A stretch of 64,000 nt of DNA from Spisula solida (taxonomy: Eukaryota; Mollusca; Bivalvia; Venerida; Mactridae). The position numbers and the translations under genes are program-made. A model generated the notes under the pieces. It saw only the letters and a list, made by a program, of their open reading frames with translations. It was not told the DNA's origin and made no database searches. Shown one piece after another: positions 1 to 12,600 of this stretch; positions within the stretch are counted from its first letter, which is position 1, and every line of letters starts with the position of its first letter. The stretch spans positions 34,242,760 to 34,306,759 of the forward strand of contig OX365947.1 of the NCBI GenBank assembly GCA_947247005.1. Direction: 5' to 3'.

Positions 1-3000
1 CTGACTGTCCTGCAGGCTGATATTTCCCTGGTGTAGGTTTACTGGTCGAGTATGAGCCTGATGATTGTGGGAATGAATGAACAGGTTGACTGACAAATGT
101 CACTGGACCTTGTTGTGCTTGAGCAGGGTAGGTGCCAGGTTCTGAAATAGGTAACAAATTGGAAATTAATCGAATTATCAATGGTGCTGAACTTGTCTCT
201 TCCTTTGACATGATGATGATTTTATTCAGAAACTCTTTGCGCAATAATTTAGTGAAATTTGCATGCAACTGACTGCAATTTTATAGACAATTTGACTGTA
301 GCCAATGCCACATTTGAATATAACCTGTCCAACCCACAATCAGCCTTATGTCTCAAAGTATGAGTGGAGTAAATAGGTAACTGTGAATCAAACCTGATCA
401 TTCACCCGCTCTAATAAGATGGTAAAGGATAAAGTCTGTATTTAATTTTGAGAGCTCATTAAGTATAAAGAATATTGTCTACTGAAGTATACTACTCACT
501 GAACTCCTGTGTTGGGTGGGTGTACATAGCTGCTGTCTTTTTGTTCTCATATTGATGTTGTTGCTGTTGTTGTTGTTGTTGTTGTTGGTAACCAGAAGTA
601 GGCGTAGGAGACGGACTACGTGGTCGCTTCAACGGAACATTTGGTACACTAACAGACTGAAAATGTATACAAAATGAATTTAATCATAGAATGAGACAGA
701 ACTTTACCATGAACTACAGTGTGCTGCTGTCGGGACACATTTTTCATTAGGGGAATATGTAGTAAAGGGTAAGGTATAAAAAAATTATTTGTTTCTTTAT
801 TCGAATTGTAGGACGTTTCTTGAACAATTTTTCAGCCGATTCATGTAACCAATTTTCCTGAACTGTTTTTTACCGAATACTAATATACCCTTCCACCAGG
901 ACCCAGCAAATTCTCCACAAAATAGGAAAATGGACATTGAAGCCAAATTTTCATAGAAGGATAATTATGGTCTGCTGTGACCTGGAATCGAACCTGGATC
1001 ACCAAGTTATAAATCCAGCACACTAACTACTGGGCCATCACCGCAGCTGTGAGTAAAGGGATGATAAAGCTGATGCGACATTAAAACTGTACACAGAGAG
1101 AAAACTTACAAGCTAATACTTTCACAACTGATCATTGTTAACACCACATACATACACTTACAGCTATCATACTTTGTGTAGGTCTGTACATCTGTGGACG
1201 TCCTAGTGGATGTAGTACAGAGTGTGCTGATACCGGTGGCATCGCTGGATGAGTGTAGGGTGCCTGCACGCTCATTAACTCACTGTATTACAATACAATA
1301 TAATTAAATCTTCATACAAACATCATTGATTGACATCAAATAATAAATATCTTTCTATTTTTTCAACCTACTTAGCAAGTTTCATAAACCTAGCTTGGAA
1401 ATTTGTTTAATAATTTGTCAAGTCCGGATCCAAATTCTTTAAGGACGGACATGCATAAAACGGACATTATAAGGTAATAAGCACATAAATGTGGCTACCA
1501 TAATAATGGAATGAATAGAAGTTGTGTGACTTATTTTAGTCACATAAGACGACAATGTGTATGGCTTTCAACAGTTTCCAACTAGTTTGTCCATGTTTTT
1601 AGCCACATCAGCCTTAAATGTTAGCGTGAATGGACACCCATGTGACTGGTTCCTTAGGTGGACACCCATGTGACTGGTTCCTTAGGTCGTACTTCCATTT
1701 ATTAGGAACAAAAATGGCCAACTAAGAAATAGATACTTATTAAAGGAGTTACAGGTTGATCAATTGATTTCTACTACACGGCCAACCACCGTACAATTGG
1801 AGTGCTCTGACTGATAAATGGACAAAGAGCAAACCTATGGTCTCCAGTTTAAAATTGGTATGGGACAAATAAACTAGTATAAACTTTGACTTCAAATATA
1901 CACACTTTTGTTCTTTAATTTGTGCTCTCTTCCTTGTCTCATCCTCTTGATGTAGAACTTTCTTTAACTGTGAAAATAATTCATGTTTTTCTGCTTTTAG
2001 CTGCTCCAACTTCTTTTCTAATTGTGAAATCTAAAACAAATAAAATTAATTGTAAATCATTGCTTCTACTATGTGCTATCCAAAAACACTGTGCTAGTCA
2101 TTTTAGAATTCCTTGACTGACTTCACACAAAATTAACATTATTAACTCTAGGTGTCCAAAAGAATAACGGTATAAGAGGATTTAGCTCAGTGGTAATGCA
2201 CTGAGCTGTCAATCCAGAGGTTGTGGGTTCAATCCCTGGCATCGGAACTTGACATTTCTGAAATATTTATAATATTTCCCGCTATATCTGGCCATGTGGT
2301 CTGCAAAGTATCTGAAAGTGCCAGGAAGCTGTGTATTGGTGCTATACACTGGGCACATTAAAGAACCAGGCTGTCTATTCGAAATAAGAGCTAGGCGCAC
2401 TTCTGCAGCGCCGGACATGCCTGTATCTAATGTCTCTCTATCCCTTCAGGGGCTTTCTCTCAGTCTGTCCCTCTAGTCAGATCATGCTGTATCTGCACTG
2501 GCAGAGGATGCACCTGTGCCCTTGTGGCTGCATCACAATAATGTAAAGTGCCTTTGAACTTGTGTTCACATGAAAAAGGCGCTATACAAATCTGGTATAT
2601 TTATTTTCTTTATTTACCCTTGGTATAGGTTAATCACTTGTAGAAAGTTGCTGCTCACAGTTACAGGTTCAAATTTCATCCAGGATGAATGCAAGAAATC
2701 TATACAAGAAGGTTTATGGTTCTAGTTAGGTGTAATGGCAATTGCCCAATGTGCCAAAATTAACTTCTATGTATTTACTCCCCAGAGCGTAAAACGCATC
2801 ACGGGCAAGTGCGACATCACAATGGTTAAATGCTCAAATGTGAGCATATTTACAATTAATGCTAGAATGGGCAGCTGGGATGTTTGGTATTACTACATTG
2901 ATCTAAAATGGTTACATGTATATAAGTACAGTGCAACATATTGTGATAGTATAGAAGAACATGGAACACAATTTACACCAACCTGTTCTTTTGTTTGTTC

Positions 3001-4145
3001 TATAGTAAGATTATTGTCTTCTTCTTTCTTCTTCTTCATCTCTCGTTCTTTTCTCTGTTGTTCAAGCATTGCATCTTGTTCTTGCTCAGCTGTGCAAAAA
3101 ATTATAAACAGTAAATAATCAAAACATGCCCGAGTTATCATACCAGTGGCATACCATAATTTAGCAGACAGTAACATTACATTACCTACCTACCTATACT
3201 CTTCCTGCCAGCTGGCACACAACATTAGATGTAAATAATTATTACCAGTTCAAGTACATTTTTTGTACAGTCATTGGCCAAGTTTCGGGCAATATACCTA
3301 GTAAGAAACAATGCTTGATTTTATTTATCTATTTCAAGTTTTACACAGTAAAGTCCGTTTCTCATTTAAAGTTCTATACATATACAGTGGCCAGTTGATT
3401 TATAAGCCTGTTTTCCTGGGTCAACAACCAGTTATATCTTAATCCTTGACATAAATCAAAAGTTCAGAGGTTAAACTTCAGTCCAATTGTCACGGAAGAA
3501 ATTGTGCCTCACAGTTAATGGAAGATACACATGGTCTACAATCTCAAGATTAGCAGTCAAGCTCTATAGTCTATTGGTCTACAATCTCAAGATTAGCAGT
3601 CACGCTCTATCAGTCCACAATCTCAAGATTAGCTGTAAGCTTTATCGGTCTATAATCTCAAGATTAGCTGGCAAGCTCTATTGGTCTACAATCTCAAGAT
3701 TAGCTGTCAAGCTCTATTGGTCTACAATCTCAAGATTAGCTGTCAAGCTCTATTGGTCTACAATCTCAAGATTAGCTGTCAAGCTCTATTGGTCTACAAT
3801 CTCAAGATTAGCAGTCAAGCCCTATCAGAAGGTCTGTAAAATTAGCACTTGTCCAGGACAAGTGATTATTGACTTTGTTTCAGACAGGTAAATTTTACAG
3901 AAATTTTACATAGGCTGTAAAGAAAAATATTCACTTATGGTGATTTAGACAAGTAGTTTCAAAACCCAAATTCACAGACTGATTTAATGCAACATTTATA
4001 CATGGAAAAAGAAGTACATGCATATAGAAGAAAGCCTGAGACTCGGCATACCTTGTTTCTTTCGTTCCCTTTCTTTCAGGATGTGGCGCTTTAATGTCTG
4101 ATACATCAATTTGGTCATCTTTGGTCTCTCCAGCAGAGCAGGCAT
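1..4145 (-). CDS. GPS2: GPS2 homolog (G protein pathway suppressor 2), N-terminal part, 3' end outside window
   Basis: Coding exons on the minus strand: 4145-4052, 3089-2983, 2030-1906, 1282-1162, 656-500, and 141-1 (continues off the window). Phases join without a stop (94, 107, 125, 121, 157 nt). The protein begins MPALLERPK, the signature start of metazoan GPS2. A basic/acidic helix follows (ERERKKQ, then a K- and E-rich stretch ending TIEQTKEQ), then a coiled coil containing AEKHELFSQLKKVLHQED, the conserved GPS2 heptad region. In vertebrates this region binds NCoR/SMRT and TBL1. Downstream the chain becomes Pro/Gln/Ser-rich with a 10-residue glutamine tract, as expected for the GPS2 tail. 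By family, it acts in the nuclear HDAC3 corepressor complex and restrains JNK signalling. A splice-acceptor-like site ends at 4162, 17 bp before the ATG, so the 5' UTR probably has an upstream noncoding exon. The last coding exon(s) and stop are not in the window. Confidence 0.93.
552..587 (-). repeat. CAA/CAG repeat encoding polyglutamine in GPS2 exon 5
   Basis: Read on the minus strand, this codes ten consecutive glutamines (558-587, mostly CAA with one CAG), then His and another Gln. It lies in the Pro/Ser-rich half of the GPS2 homolog. CAA-dominated coding tracts are usually more stable than pure CAG; length variation between individuals is still possible. Confidence 0.85.
970..1045 (-). 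repeat. tRNA-derived SINE head in GPS2 intron 4
   Basis: On the minus strand there is an A-box-like TGGCCCAGTAGTTAGTGTG and a B-box-like CCAGGTTCGATTCCAGG at tRNA spacing, with roughly complementary ends. Cloverleaf pairing looks imperfect and unrelated-looking sequence follows on the 3' side. I therefore read it as a SINE promoter head or tRNA pseudogene rather than a working tRNA gene. Confidence 0.55.
1631..1687. repeat. Direct duplication of ~28 bp in GPS2 intron 3
   Basis: The segment GGACACCCATGTGACTGG... ending CCTTAGGT is present twice back-to-back with no visible difference. It is a small recent tandem duplication with no other signal. Confidence 0.8.
2174..2615 (+). repeat. tRNA-derived SINE, full-length-like, in GPS2 intron 2
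   Basis: The 5' head is tRNA-like, with A box TTAGCTCAGTGG and B box GGTTCAATCCC. A central block around 2331-2362 contains TATTGGTGCTATACACTGGG then CACATTAAAGAACC. The 3' tail reads AAGGCGCTATACAAAT followed by an AT-rich run, typical of LINE-mobilised invertebrate SINEs. The same central block recurs at 32045-32085 and, massively amplified, at 39482-40371. It lies antisense to GPS2. Confidence 0.82.
3530..3832. repeat. 36-bp minisatellite in GPS2 intron 1
   Basis: About eight to nine copies of a 36-bp unit containing TCTACAATCTCAAGATTAGC and AGTCAAGCTCTATTGG. The central four copies are nearly identical and the edges are more diverged. The unit is divisible by three, so it reads as an open frame with a 12-residue repeat, but it lies inside an intron with no splice support and is not a gene. 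Confidence 0.9.
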
Positions 4146-4161
4146 AGTGACAATAAATGTC

Positions 4162-6640
4162 CTGAAAATGATGAAAGTTTGTAATTTACTTATATTTTTT
4201 TTTAAATATTATCCAATCGCAAAAATTAAATTCAATGTCAAATTTAAAAATATCGGAATTCCGGGTAGCCATTTCAACCCGGAATTACAGATAATGAACA
4301 ATATGTTACCATAGATAAGAGAAACATTTTGATTAACTAAATGGATACATTAAATTATGTTTTGCTTTTACTTTGCCGATATTTGATATGGATTACCTGG
4401 CCCTACTGAAAAACGTCAGGTTGTCTAAAGTGTAACTTTATATTGTTTGAACACTCATTCTGAGCCCTCCACAAGCCGAAGCGGTCAGTGATTTCGCTGA
4501 CTTCTGAGGGGTTTCAATTCTCAAACTAAACCAGTTTGAACAAGTTCAATGATAGAAATTAATGGTGGAATGACACATAAATAAATTGTTTTACGTGTGA
4601 TTCAACCATTAATTTCTATCATGTTACAAACATTAACTGCACATATGCACCAAAGTGCCACCATCATTCATGCTTTGTGTTTGAGGAAAAAAGTTATTTT
4701 TGCCTGCGGAGATAACATAAGATAAAGTTGATTTTCCAATCATGGGTCATATTGTACATGTATAAAGTGTTAATTACAGATAAAACATAAGTGAGTCAGA
4801 TTCACTCTTTAAGACTTCGGTGCAGGGAGTGAATGACTCATTGCAACAAAACATTGTGTATCTTTTTATCTTTCTGCCATTAATGTCGAACCCCTCCAAA
4901 AAATTATCTATTTATCCAGTGTGGACATACCACATGTATGATCTTTGACGTAATTTTTGGTTTAAACCACAAGATAAAATATTTCAACCCAAAGTTAAAA
5001 ACAACCTTAAGTATTTTACTCTTTGGCCGATTTTAACGAGACAACTTGTCAGTGAGTTTAGGCCCTGGTGCTATTTCTCTCGTATTTTCTGTCTATCTTC
5101 TTTGTTTGTTTTTCTATCAATCAACTTTTATGCTTCTTTCTATACTCAGTCAACTAAACAACTACACGTGTAACTTTATTGACAGTGACACCAATCAAAC
5201 TGGTTTTTCTGAACAATTTTAGCCTTGCCTTCAAATTCTTCCCGTTTTATTATTAACCAATCAACGCTGTCCTAATCTTTATTCCCAAATTTCATCGCAA
5301 TTTGTCTTACCTTGGTTTATATCGCCTAATTAGCTATTTTAACGCTAAAATATCACATCTAATTAATTCCGTAACCCCGGAAGATGGGTTTTATCCTACA
5401 ATGTTGATATGGTGAAAATGTGACAACCATCATGAACCATGAATAGGTATCGTGGTGGTATGGGTTATGGCGCGGTATCAGAAATGGCGCACCTGAGATT
5501 AGTGGTCTTTTCTTGAGTTTAATACCCAAAATGACATACATTTCCAGTATATTTTGGGAAGGAATCAAGGATGTATGGTTTTGGTCTGTAATGCAAATAA
5601 ACAATGTTCAAAGTAAAATTTGGTGCTTTTAGAACTCGAAAGGTGTGCTGTACCCATATTTGTTGTTATTTTCTTATGTCACTTTATTCCTCAAATATCG
5701 TAATCCCACAAATTTGTAAAATGAAATTTTAACTTCAAATTTTTTTTGTTAAGAGCACTGGCATCCATGTTAACACCATATAACATGATTAAAATGTCCT
5801 ACACACTGTCAAACACAGGAAATGGTGTCCAGAAGGATGTAACTTTCTTATTAAGAAAAACTGAAAAAACTAGTCAAAATTTGAAATAATATGTTTCGAA
5901 AATTTTGTTAATATTAACTGTCATTGATATTTTCGGCATTCCCAAGTCAAGTTGGTGACAGATCAGACTATGCAGATGCCATGAATGATTCTTACATGAC
6001 AGTAATAGATGATTTAACACTTGTTTGGACATCTTCAAGTTGTCTTGGTGACTCAAAAAGTATAATGGCAATTAGTAACCAGTGCAATTCTGTCTTGATA
6101 CTATTTATTGATTTATTATCTAAGAAGAAGTATACAAAGTAAGCTAACTATTATATAAAAATGGACTATATAGCCATAAAATAAAATTAGAAACAACTAC
6201 ATCATGAATCCTTTTATTTTTTTACCATTAGGGACCTACAGGATAGGTGCGCCATTTCATATCACGCTGACCTGACATAATAAGCCGAGTGTGTCCTCAT
6301 TGTAATGGTCATACAACATGCATTGATGGAATTGACTATTGATATTTAGTGTCAACATATTCCCATTGAATTGCCCTATCATTGCTCAATCATTTTAATT
6401 ATGAACGTTTTATATTTATAACAAAATAACGACGTAAACTGTTAAGTGCGCCATTTCCAATACCACAGGGATATTGCTATTTGATCGGGACATGTCTGGC
6501 CTTGTCCGAGCTATATTAACAAGTGACTACCGGATGCATTTTCTTACCCAACATCTTGCACAATGAGTTAATTGGCAATCAGTATAGTATATGTGAACGA
6601 TTGACAATATTCATAATATTGGCTGAACATTGGCTTGGAA
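4162..6640. other. Intergenic region upstream of GPS2
   Basis: No gene recognised. The region should contain the GPS2 promoter and a noncoding first exon, which I cannot place. It holds a 74-bp foldback (4549-4622). Three scattered copies of a GAAATGGCGCACCT motif occur near 5480, 6250 and 6450; those at 5480 and 6250 are inverted relative to each other, hinting at a degraded inverted-repeat element. The open frames here are short and have no recognisable product. Confidence 0.5.
4549..4622. repeat. Foldback / miniature inverted-repeat sequence
   Basis: Arms ATGATAGAAATTAATGGT and its reverse complement ACCATTAATTTCTATCAT flank a ~38-bp AT-rich loop. It is a long stable hairpin with no coding potential, probably the relic of a small inverted-repeat element. 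Confidence 0.75.
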
Positions 6641-6642
6641 TA

Positions 6643-8725
6643 GCCCTTTCCCGATACTAGGTTACCTCCCTTGGTAAATCCTCGATAACGTCCCCTGTTT
6701 TCAATAATTCCACTTCCGGGGTGTCCTGATAAGATCTGTATATAGTAACATAGAACAAATTGCAGTTATTTTTAAGTATTTAGCTTACAAAAGTGTTCTT
6801 TTTCGTTATGTTTTTGGTATTATCTGTTAGAAAAATTAATTTTGTATCCCATACTGCTGTTTTACATTAGAATATTGTGAAATTAATTAAATCTATACAG
6901 AACAAAGTATAGAATCTAAACAAAAAAAATATTTGAAATTAAAGAAGGATATTGTTTGTTCGCTTATCACGATAATAATCTTTGAAAGTATCTGGTAAAA
7001 TTAAGCAAACTGTTTTATTTTTCGTGTTCTCAATAGTTTTTTTTAATTATTAAAAGTGAAGTACATGTAATTAAATTAGTCAACGTCAATCTCTCGAGCG
7101 TACTTCTACTTTGATATATGTTAAGTTTTATATTATGGTATTTATGAAATTGTACAATATACATTGTCAATGTGGTTGTAAGATGTTGGCATATTGATTA
7201 TTCGTATAAGATACCCACGAATTTGTAAAAAAATAGTGTGAAAGGGTGTTCGCATAGTACCCCCAATCCCGCGAATGAGTCACACAATGCATGTATTAAT
7301 TTATGCGCGGCTCAAGAGGGTTGTTCAGACCCACTTGAATTTGTTTTTCCTGTAAATATAAATACATGAGTTGCACTGGGCTTGGACTTTGATCAGGATA
7401 TCCCACTGATAGTGATATCACAAAACTGGTTTGGTCCGACTGAGCAAATGTTGGCCCGACTCGATCTTTCTTGAGAATAAATTATTAGGATGACACCCCC
7501 TCCCTTCCCCTGAGATAATGTGCTTCGACTGCGCATGTTAAAAGTTAATTTAATTTCACTGAACGAAAAAATCAACTGTCAATACTTCAAAACAAAGTGT
7601 CTGCACGGACGTGTATATTCATCCAAAGAATACTTGGATTTTTATAAGATCTTTGCTCCTTCATTTTAAATTACAGTCATCGGGATTAGAGCTGTTTTAT
7701 TACCCTAATATTAATCTCCCGCTGACATTATACAGATCTTACATCAGACGGGATGCATCTATATGTCCAATTAAATAGCCACCGCGGTGACATATGTTGC
7801 ATTATACAATGTGTCAGACACGTAGTTGACCAATTACATAGCAGGGGGTCTTTTCCACTGATTACTAATTCAGATAATGGGTTTTATGACACTTAATTAG
7901 TTTTGAAAATATGTTTTAATATGGGTATTTATAGGGGCACTTTAAACGAATACCGGACTGTCATTTAATTTTCTCTTTATCTTTTTTATATACATGAATT
8001 AGGCACGGATATACACAGAATGTATTTCCGTGAATTAGGCATTTAATATTTAAGAACGCAAACACCAGTGCGTTCATTTTCCCATTATAAATTTCCCCCA
8101 TTATAGCCTTTTAATTAGGACACTTATAATATTATTTTTTGTATTTAATACCACGCACACTGTTGTGAATAAGCATGCCATGATATGTCTGCGAAGTGGT
8201 GGATTTATTTAGCACTTATAAGTGCAAGTTTATGTATACGCGTGTGTTATGGATGATTGTCAAAATAATTTAATTGGTGAGTATATGCATAAAAATATTG
8301 TAGATTAATTCGTATTTTATAAGGTTACCGAAAATAATATTTGAACGAATATTTAATAATGTTGCTGTATATTCATAATAATTATTGAATAGTCTTCTCA
8401 ACTTATAAATATTGAAAGCGCTCGTGAATAAGATATTTTACTGAGAAATATATTTGAATCTTAATGAAATTTCGTTATCCCAATAAGAATTTTAGGACAT
8501 GAAATCACTTCCCTACATGTTCGTTCAACTGACGACAAAAGAAAAGCAAAACCATCGTCAACAAAGTACTCTTATTTCAAGTATAACGGATCGCTAATGC
8601 TAGGAGTAATGGCTGAATAACGATTAAATCGATATACGGACACCCCGGAAGTTGAGATATTAATCTGGCGCATGCGCAAAGGGAAGACAACTTCCAAGGG
8701 AGGTAACCTAGTTTCGGGAAAGGCC
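6643..8725. mobile_element. 2.1-kb non-autonomous TIR element
   Basis: The left end contains CCTTTCCCGA, then ACTAGGTTACCTCCCTTGG, and further in ACTTCCGGGGTGTCC. The right end repeats the same blocks in the same order as the reverse complement. Terminal inverted repeats are roughly 90 bp with some insertions between blocks. A TA dinucleotide flanks both ends (6641-6642 and 8726-8727), consistent with a TA target duplication. The interior is AT-rich with no long open frame, so any transposase must act in trans. Confidence 0.72.
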
Positions 8726-8727
8726 TA

Positions 8728-9650
8728 TAAGATTATTAAGAATTTTGAGGCAGTGCCAGTGGGGGTCTCTGAGACTTTGGTCAATGCTCATAACCATGCA
8801 TGCCATCATATGACAATAATAGAAACAGACAAATTGAATATATGTTAGGTGATAGTTAATATTTTTGTCATCAACAAACCTGTCAAACCCACAATCTGGA
8901 CTAAATTTCAATAAAATATTTTTCTGCAAAAAAATGCCACTTCCGCTTCCCAAATTGACGGGTTTTGGATTAGACCGGTCCGGTATTTGAGTCAAAGTTA
9001 AAAAAATAAAAAGCAACATTTAAATGTAACCTCATGATCTTTTTCATTATCTGTTAGGCCTATATTTTCAATAAGGGTGTTTAAACCGCTTTAAATTATA
9101 TTTGAATAACACAATTTCAATCATTAACTGTATAACGTTACAGTTTGATAATGTCACTTTGCTTTAGTTTTTATCTTTGGCCAGATTTATAATGCGCACG
9201 TGATCCAGTCTAGATTTACTACTACGATCGGGAAACCCAAAACTTATCGATTTGTTTATTTTTGCCAAGAATGGAAGTTGTTTGTTCTTAATGTAAGATT
9301 TTTTGAATGTCGATCTCTTTATAGATGAACTGTGTGCCTTCGAATATCAATCGGATTCTATATTATTGACGAAAGTCTTTTGTTGTTGGGGAGTGTGTCA
9401 CTAGATTTCGCGATGTTGTAAAATCCATGGTCACGCTATTTTTAGACTTGATAATGTCCTGCCCTTAGTTACTTTGCGAAGTTGCGCCTTTTCTGTTATT
9501 ACCCAATTTTTTTTATTTCAAATAACTTATCCCTTCTATATTTACTGACATTCAGCCCAACTTCTTGTTTTGCCATTACTCATTTAGAGCTGTAACGGTT
9601 CACTACAGTTCACCGAGAATCGCAGTACACAAGGCTAGATTGGTGAACGG
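8728..9650. other. Intergenic spacer between TIR element and LINE
   Basis: AT-rich DNA with no gene, tandem repeat or clear element recognised. The longest open frame (about 100 codons, minus strand near 8708-9019) has no recognisable motif. Confidence 0.5.
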
Positions 9651-12600
9651 CAACTGGATCTGGATCTGGATCTGGATAAATACGTTGTAGGGCCTTTCGG
9701 CATATACACAACGGCGGAGTGTGGGAGACGTTTAGTCCCACTTGAGAACAGCTGTTTTGAAGCTGTCAACTTTGTTCATGCAGGCGACACTGTCCTCTAG
9801 CTTATTCCAGTCTAGGATAGTCTTTGGAAAGAAAGAGTTCTTATATTGCACTGATTTGCACTGCACTGGTGTGAAACACCTTGAATTGTTTATTGTTTGA
9901 TTTTCAATAATGTTCGAAGTAGTATGGTCAGAAAATGTTTTTGGTTTGATTTTACGTTTATGGGTGCGGACAGGAGTCAAATAGTCTTTACACGGCAGGG
10001 CTGGCACCAGCCCCTCGACCACCTTGAAGAAGAACACCAGTCGGTTCGCTTTCCTTCGGTCCTCGAGCGGCGTTAGTTTCTGGTCACGTAGCATCCGGGT
10101 GACACATCCAGCTGATCGGGTGGTATAATCCCCAGTAATGAATCTGGCTGCCTGTTTCTGTACCTTCTCTAGCTTGTCTATATCCTTCTGGTAGTATGGA
10201 TCCCATATGATGCTGCTGTACTCCAGAGTTGTTCTGACTAGGGATAGGAAAGCAGTTTTTCGGCATGATTCAGGGCAGTGTTTGAGATTTCTTCGTAAGA
10301 AGCCAAGGGTGGAATTTGCCTTTTTGGTGATTTTCGAGATGTGAGAGCTCCACTTCAAGTCTTCTGATATGGTGACTCCTAGGTATGGATTCTCTGGAAC
10401 TTGTTTTAGTATGTGGTTGTCCAGCTGATAGAACTTGTTGGATTTCTGGTTGATGCTCATGATGTAGCATTTCTTAGCGTTGAATCTCATACCCCATGTT
10501 TCAGCCCATTCTTCTAGTTTCATGAGATCATTTTGCAGGATCTCGTGGTCTGTGGCACTCCGGATGGTACGATATAGAAGACAGTCATCCGCAAAGAGGC
10601 GCACAGATGATTTGACAGATTCTGGAAGATCATTGATGTGGCAGAGGAAGAGAAGAGGTCCGAGCACTGTGCCCTGGGGTACGCCGGAGTCGACGGTGGC
10701 TGCTTCTGATTCCTCTCCCTCAACTATGACCTTCATGCTCCTGTTGGTGAGAAAGTCCTTCAGCCAGTGGTTTATGTTGCCTGTGATGCCGTACTGTTCT
10801 AGCTTGTGAAGTAGCTTCCGGTGGGGGACAGTATCGAACGCCTTACTGAAGTCAAGTATGGCCATGTCGATCTGGGAGCCCTTGTCTGTTTTGGTGAGTA
10901 GATCGTGGACGGTTGTAACTAGTTGTGTCTCGCAGGAGTAGCCCGATCGGAATCCATGGTTAAGTGATGTAAGGATGTCGTTGTTTTCTAGGTGTGTCAT
11001 AATATGTTTGCAGATGATGTGCTCTAGTAGTTTACAGGTTACGCAGGTAAGTGAAACAGGTCTGTAGTTTTCGGCTAGGTGGACATCACCTTTCTTGAAG
11101 ACAGGCGCTACATTGGCGTTCCTCCAGTCAGTAGGGAGGGCTCCAGAATCTACGGAGGTCTGGAAGATGGAAGCGAGAGCAGGTGCTAGCTGGTGTGCAC
11201 AGGTCTTCAGTACTAAGTTGGGGATCATGTCAGGTCCTTGTGCCTTTGCAGTGTTGATGTTTGACAAGAGTTTCTCAACGCCTTTTGTAGTAATGCGGAG
11301 GGGAGGTATAGTTTCTGGACTACTCTTGGTGGTGTTGGGCAGCTGGGTATCTCCGTTGTCCTTGGTGAATACCGATCTGAACTGGTCAACCAGGATCTGT
11401 GCCTTGTCCTTACTGTCATTCAGTAGTCTTCCCATCTTCTTAAGAGGAGCCACACCAACACTATCTTGTCTCCGTGATTTGACGTACCTCCAGAATGGCT
11501 TGGAGTTCTGTTCGTCAAGTCCTTTCTGGATTGTGTTGTTGATGTGACTTATCTCAGCTTTCTTGAATGCCTTCTTACACTCCTTCTGGTATGCCTTAAA
11601 GTCGCCCCATTGGTTTGTCTTCTTGGCTTGGTTGTATAGTCTGGCCTTGCGTCTTGTCATCTTCTTCAGATCCTTGCTCAGCCATGGCAGTGATTTGCGC
11701 TTCTTGCTCATCTTGGTTGGGATGTTTATGGACATTGTCTTTTCGATGCCTTCTTTGAATGAGTCCCAGAGCGTCTGAACGTCGGACTGATGGTTGGTAG
11801 CCTCACTGGTGATTGTATCAGATAACTTCACCAAGTCCTGTTTGATGTTCTCCCAGTTGGCTTTGGAGTAGATGTGTATCTTTCTGGGTTTCTGTTTGAT
11901 GACCTGTGGTACTATCGTAATGTCTGTTACAATCATAGCATGATCACTGATGCCAGGAACTGAAGTTGAAGTCTTCACGATGGTTGGGTTGTTGGTGAAT
12001 ACTAGGTCAAGCATGTTGTTGTCTCTTGTTGGTTGGTTGTGAACCTGGGTGAGACAGTGTTCACTTGACAAGTCAATCAGGGCTTGTTGGACTTCTCTGT
12101 CAGCTGCTCCCTTGTTAACAGTAAGGTTGGGCCAGTCAATGTCTGGGCAGTTGAAGTCGCCAGCTAGTATGATGTGTTTCTCTCGGGCCGAGCTAGTGAG
12201 TTGACGGATGGACTCTTCTAGTTGGCGGATGGCATTCATGTGACGGTGTGGCATGTAGAATGAGCAAAGGTATAGGTCTTTACTCTTCCAGGTTTTCACC
12301 TTGGACCATACGATTTCACAGTCAGTGACTAGGTTGGGTTGCGCATCGCAGATGAAGCTGTTCTTCGCAGCAGTGAACACCCCCCCTCCACTTCCAGAGC
12401 TTCTGTCGTTTCTGTGGACTATCAGTTCTGGTGGGAATACCTCGCTGGATTTGATGGCATTCTTGTCTGGGTCTTTCCCTGGTTTCACTCCTTTCAACCA
12501 GGACTCTGTGCCGCAGATGAGGTCTGGCTTGATATATTCGAGGGCAGCAGTGAATTCTGATCTGTTGGTTCTTATGCTGCAGCAATTGAGTGTGAGTAGT

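Noticed and set aside
2174..2245. Functional tRNA gene
   Set aside because: A and B boxes are present but the segment continues into SINE core and tail blocks that recur elsewhere in the window.
3487..3891. 134-codon plus-strand frame with a STISRLAVKLYW-type repeat
   Set aside because: It arises from the 36-bp intronic minisatellite of GPS2; no splice or conservation support.
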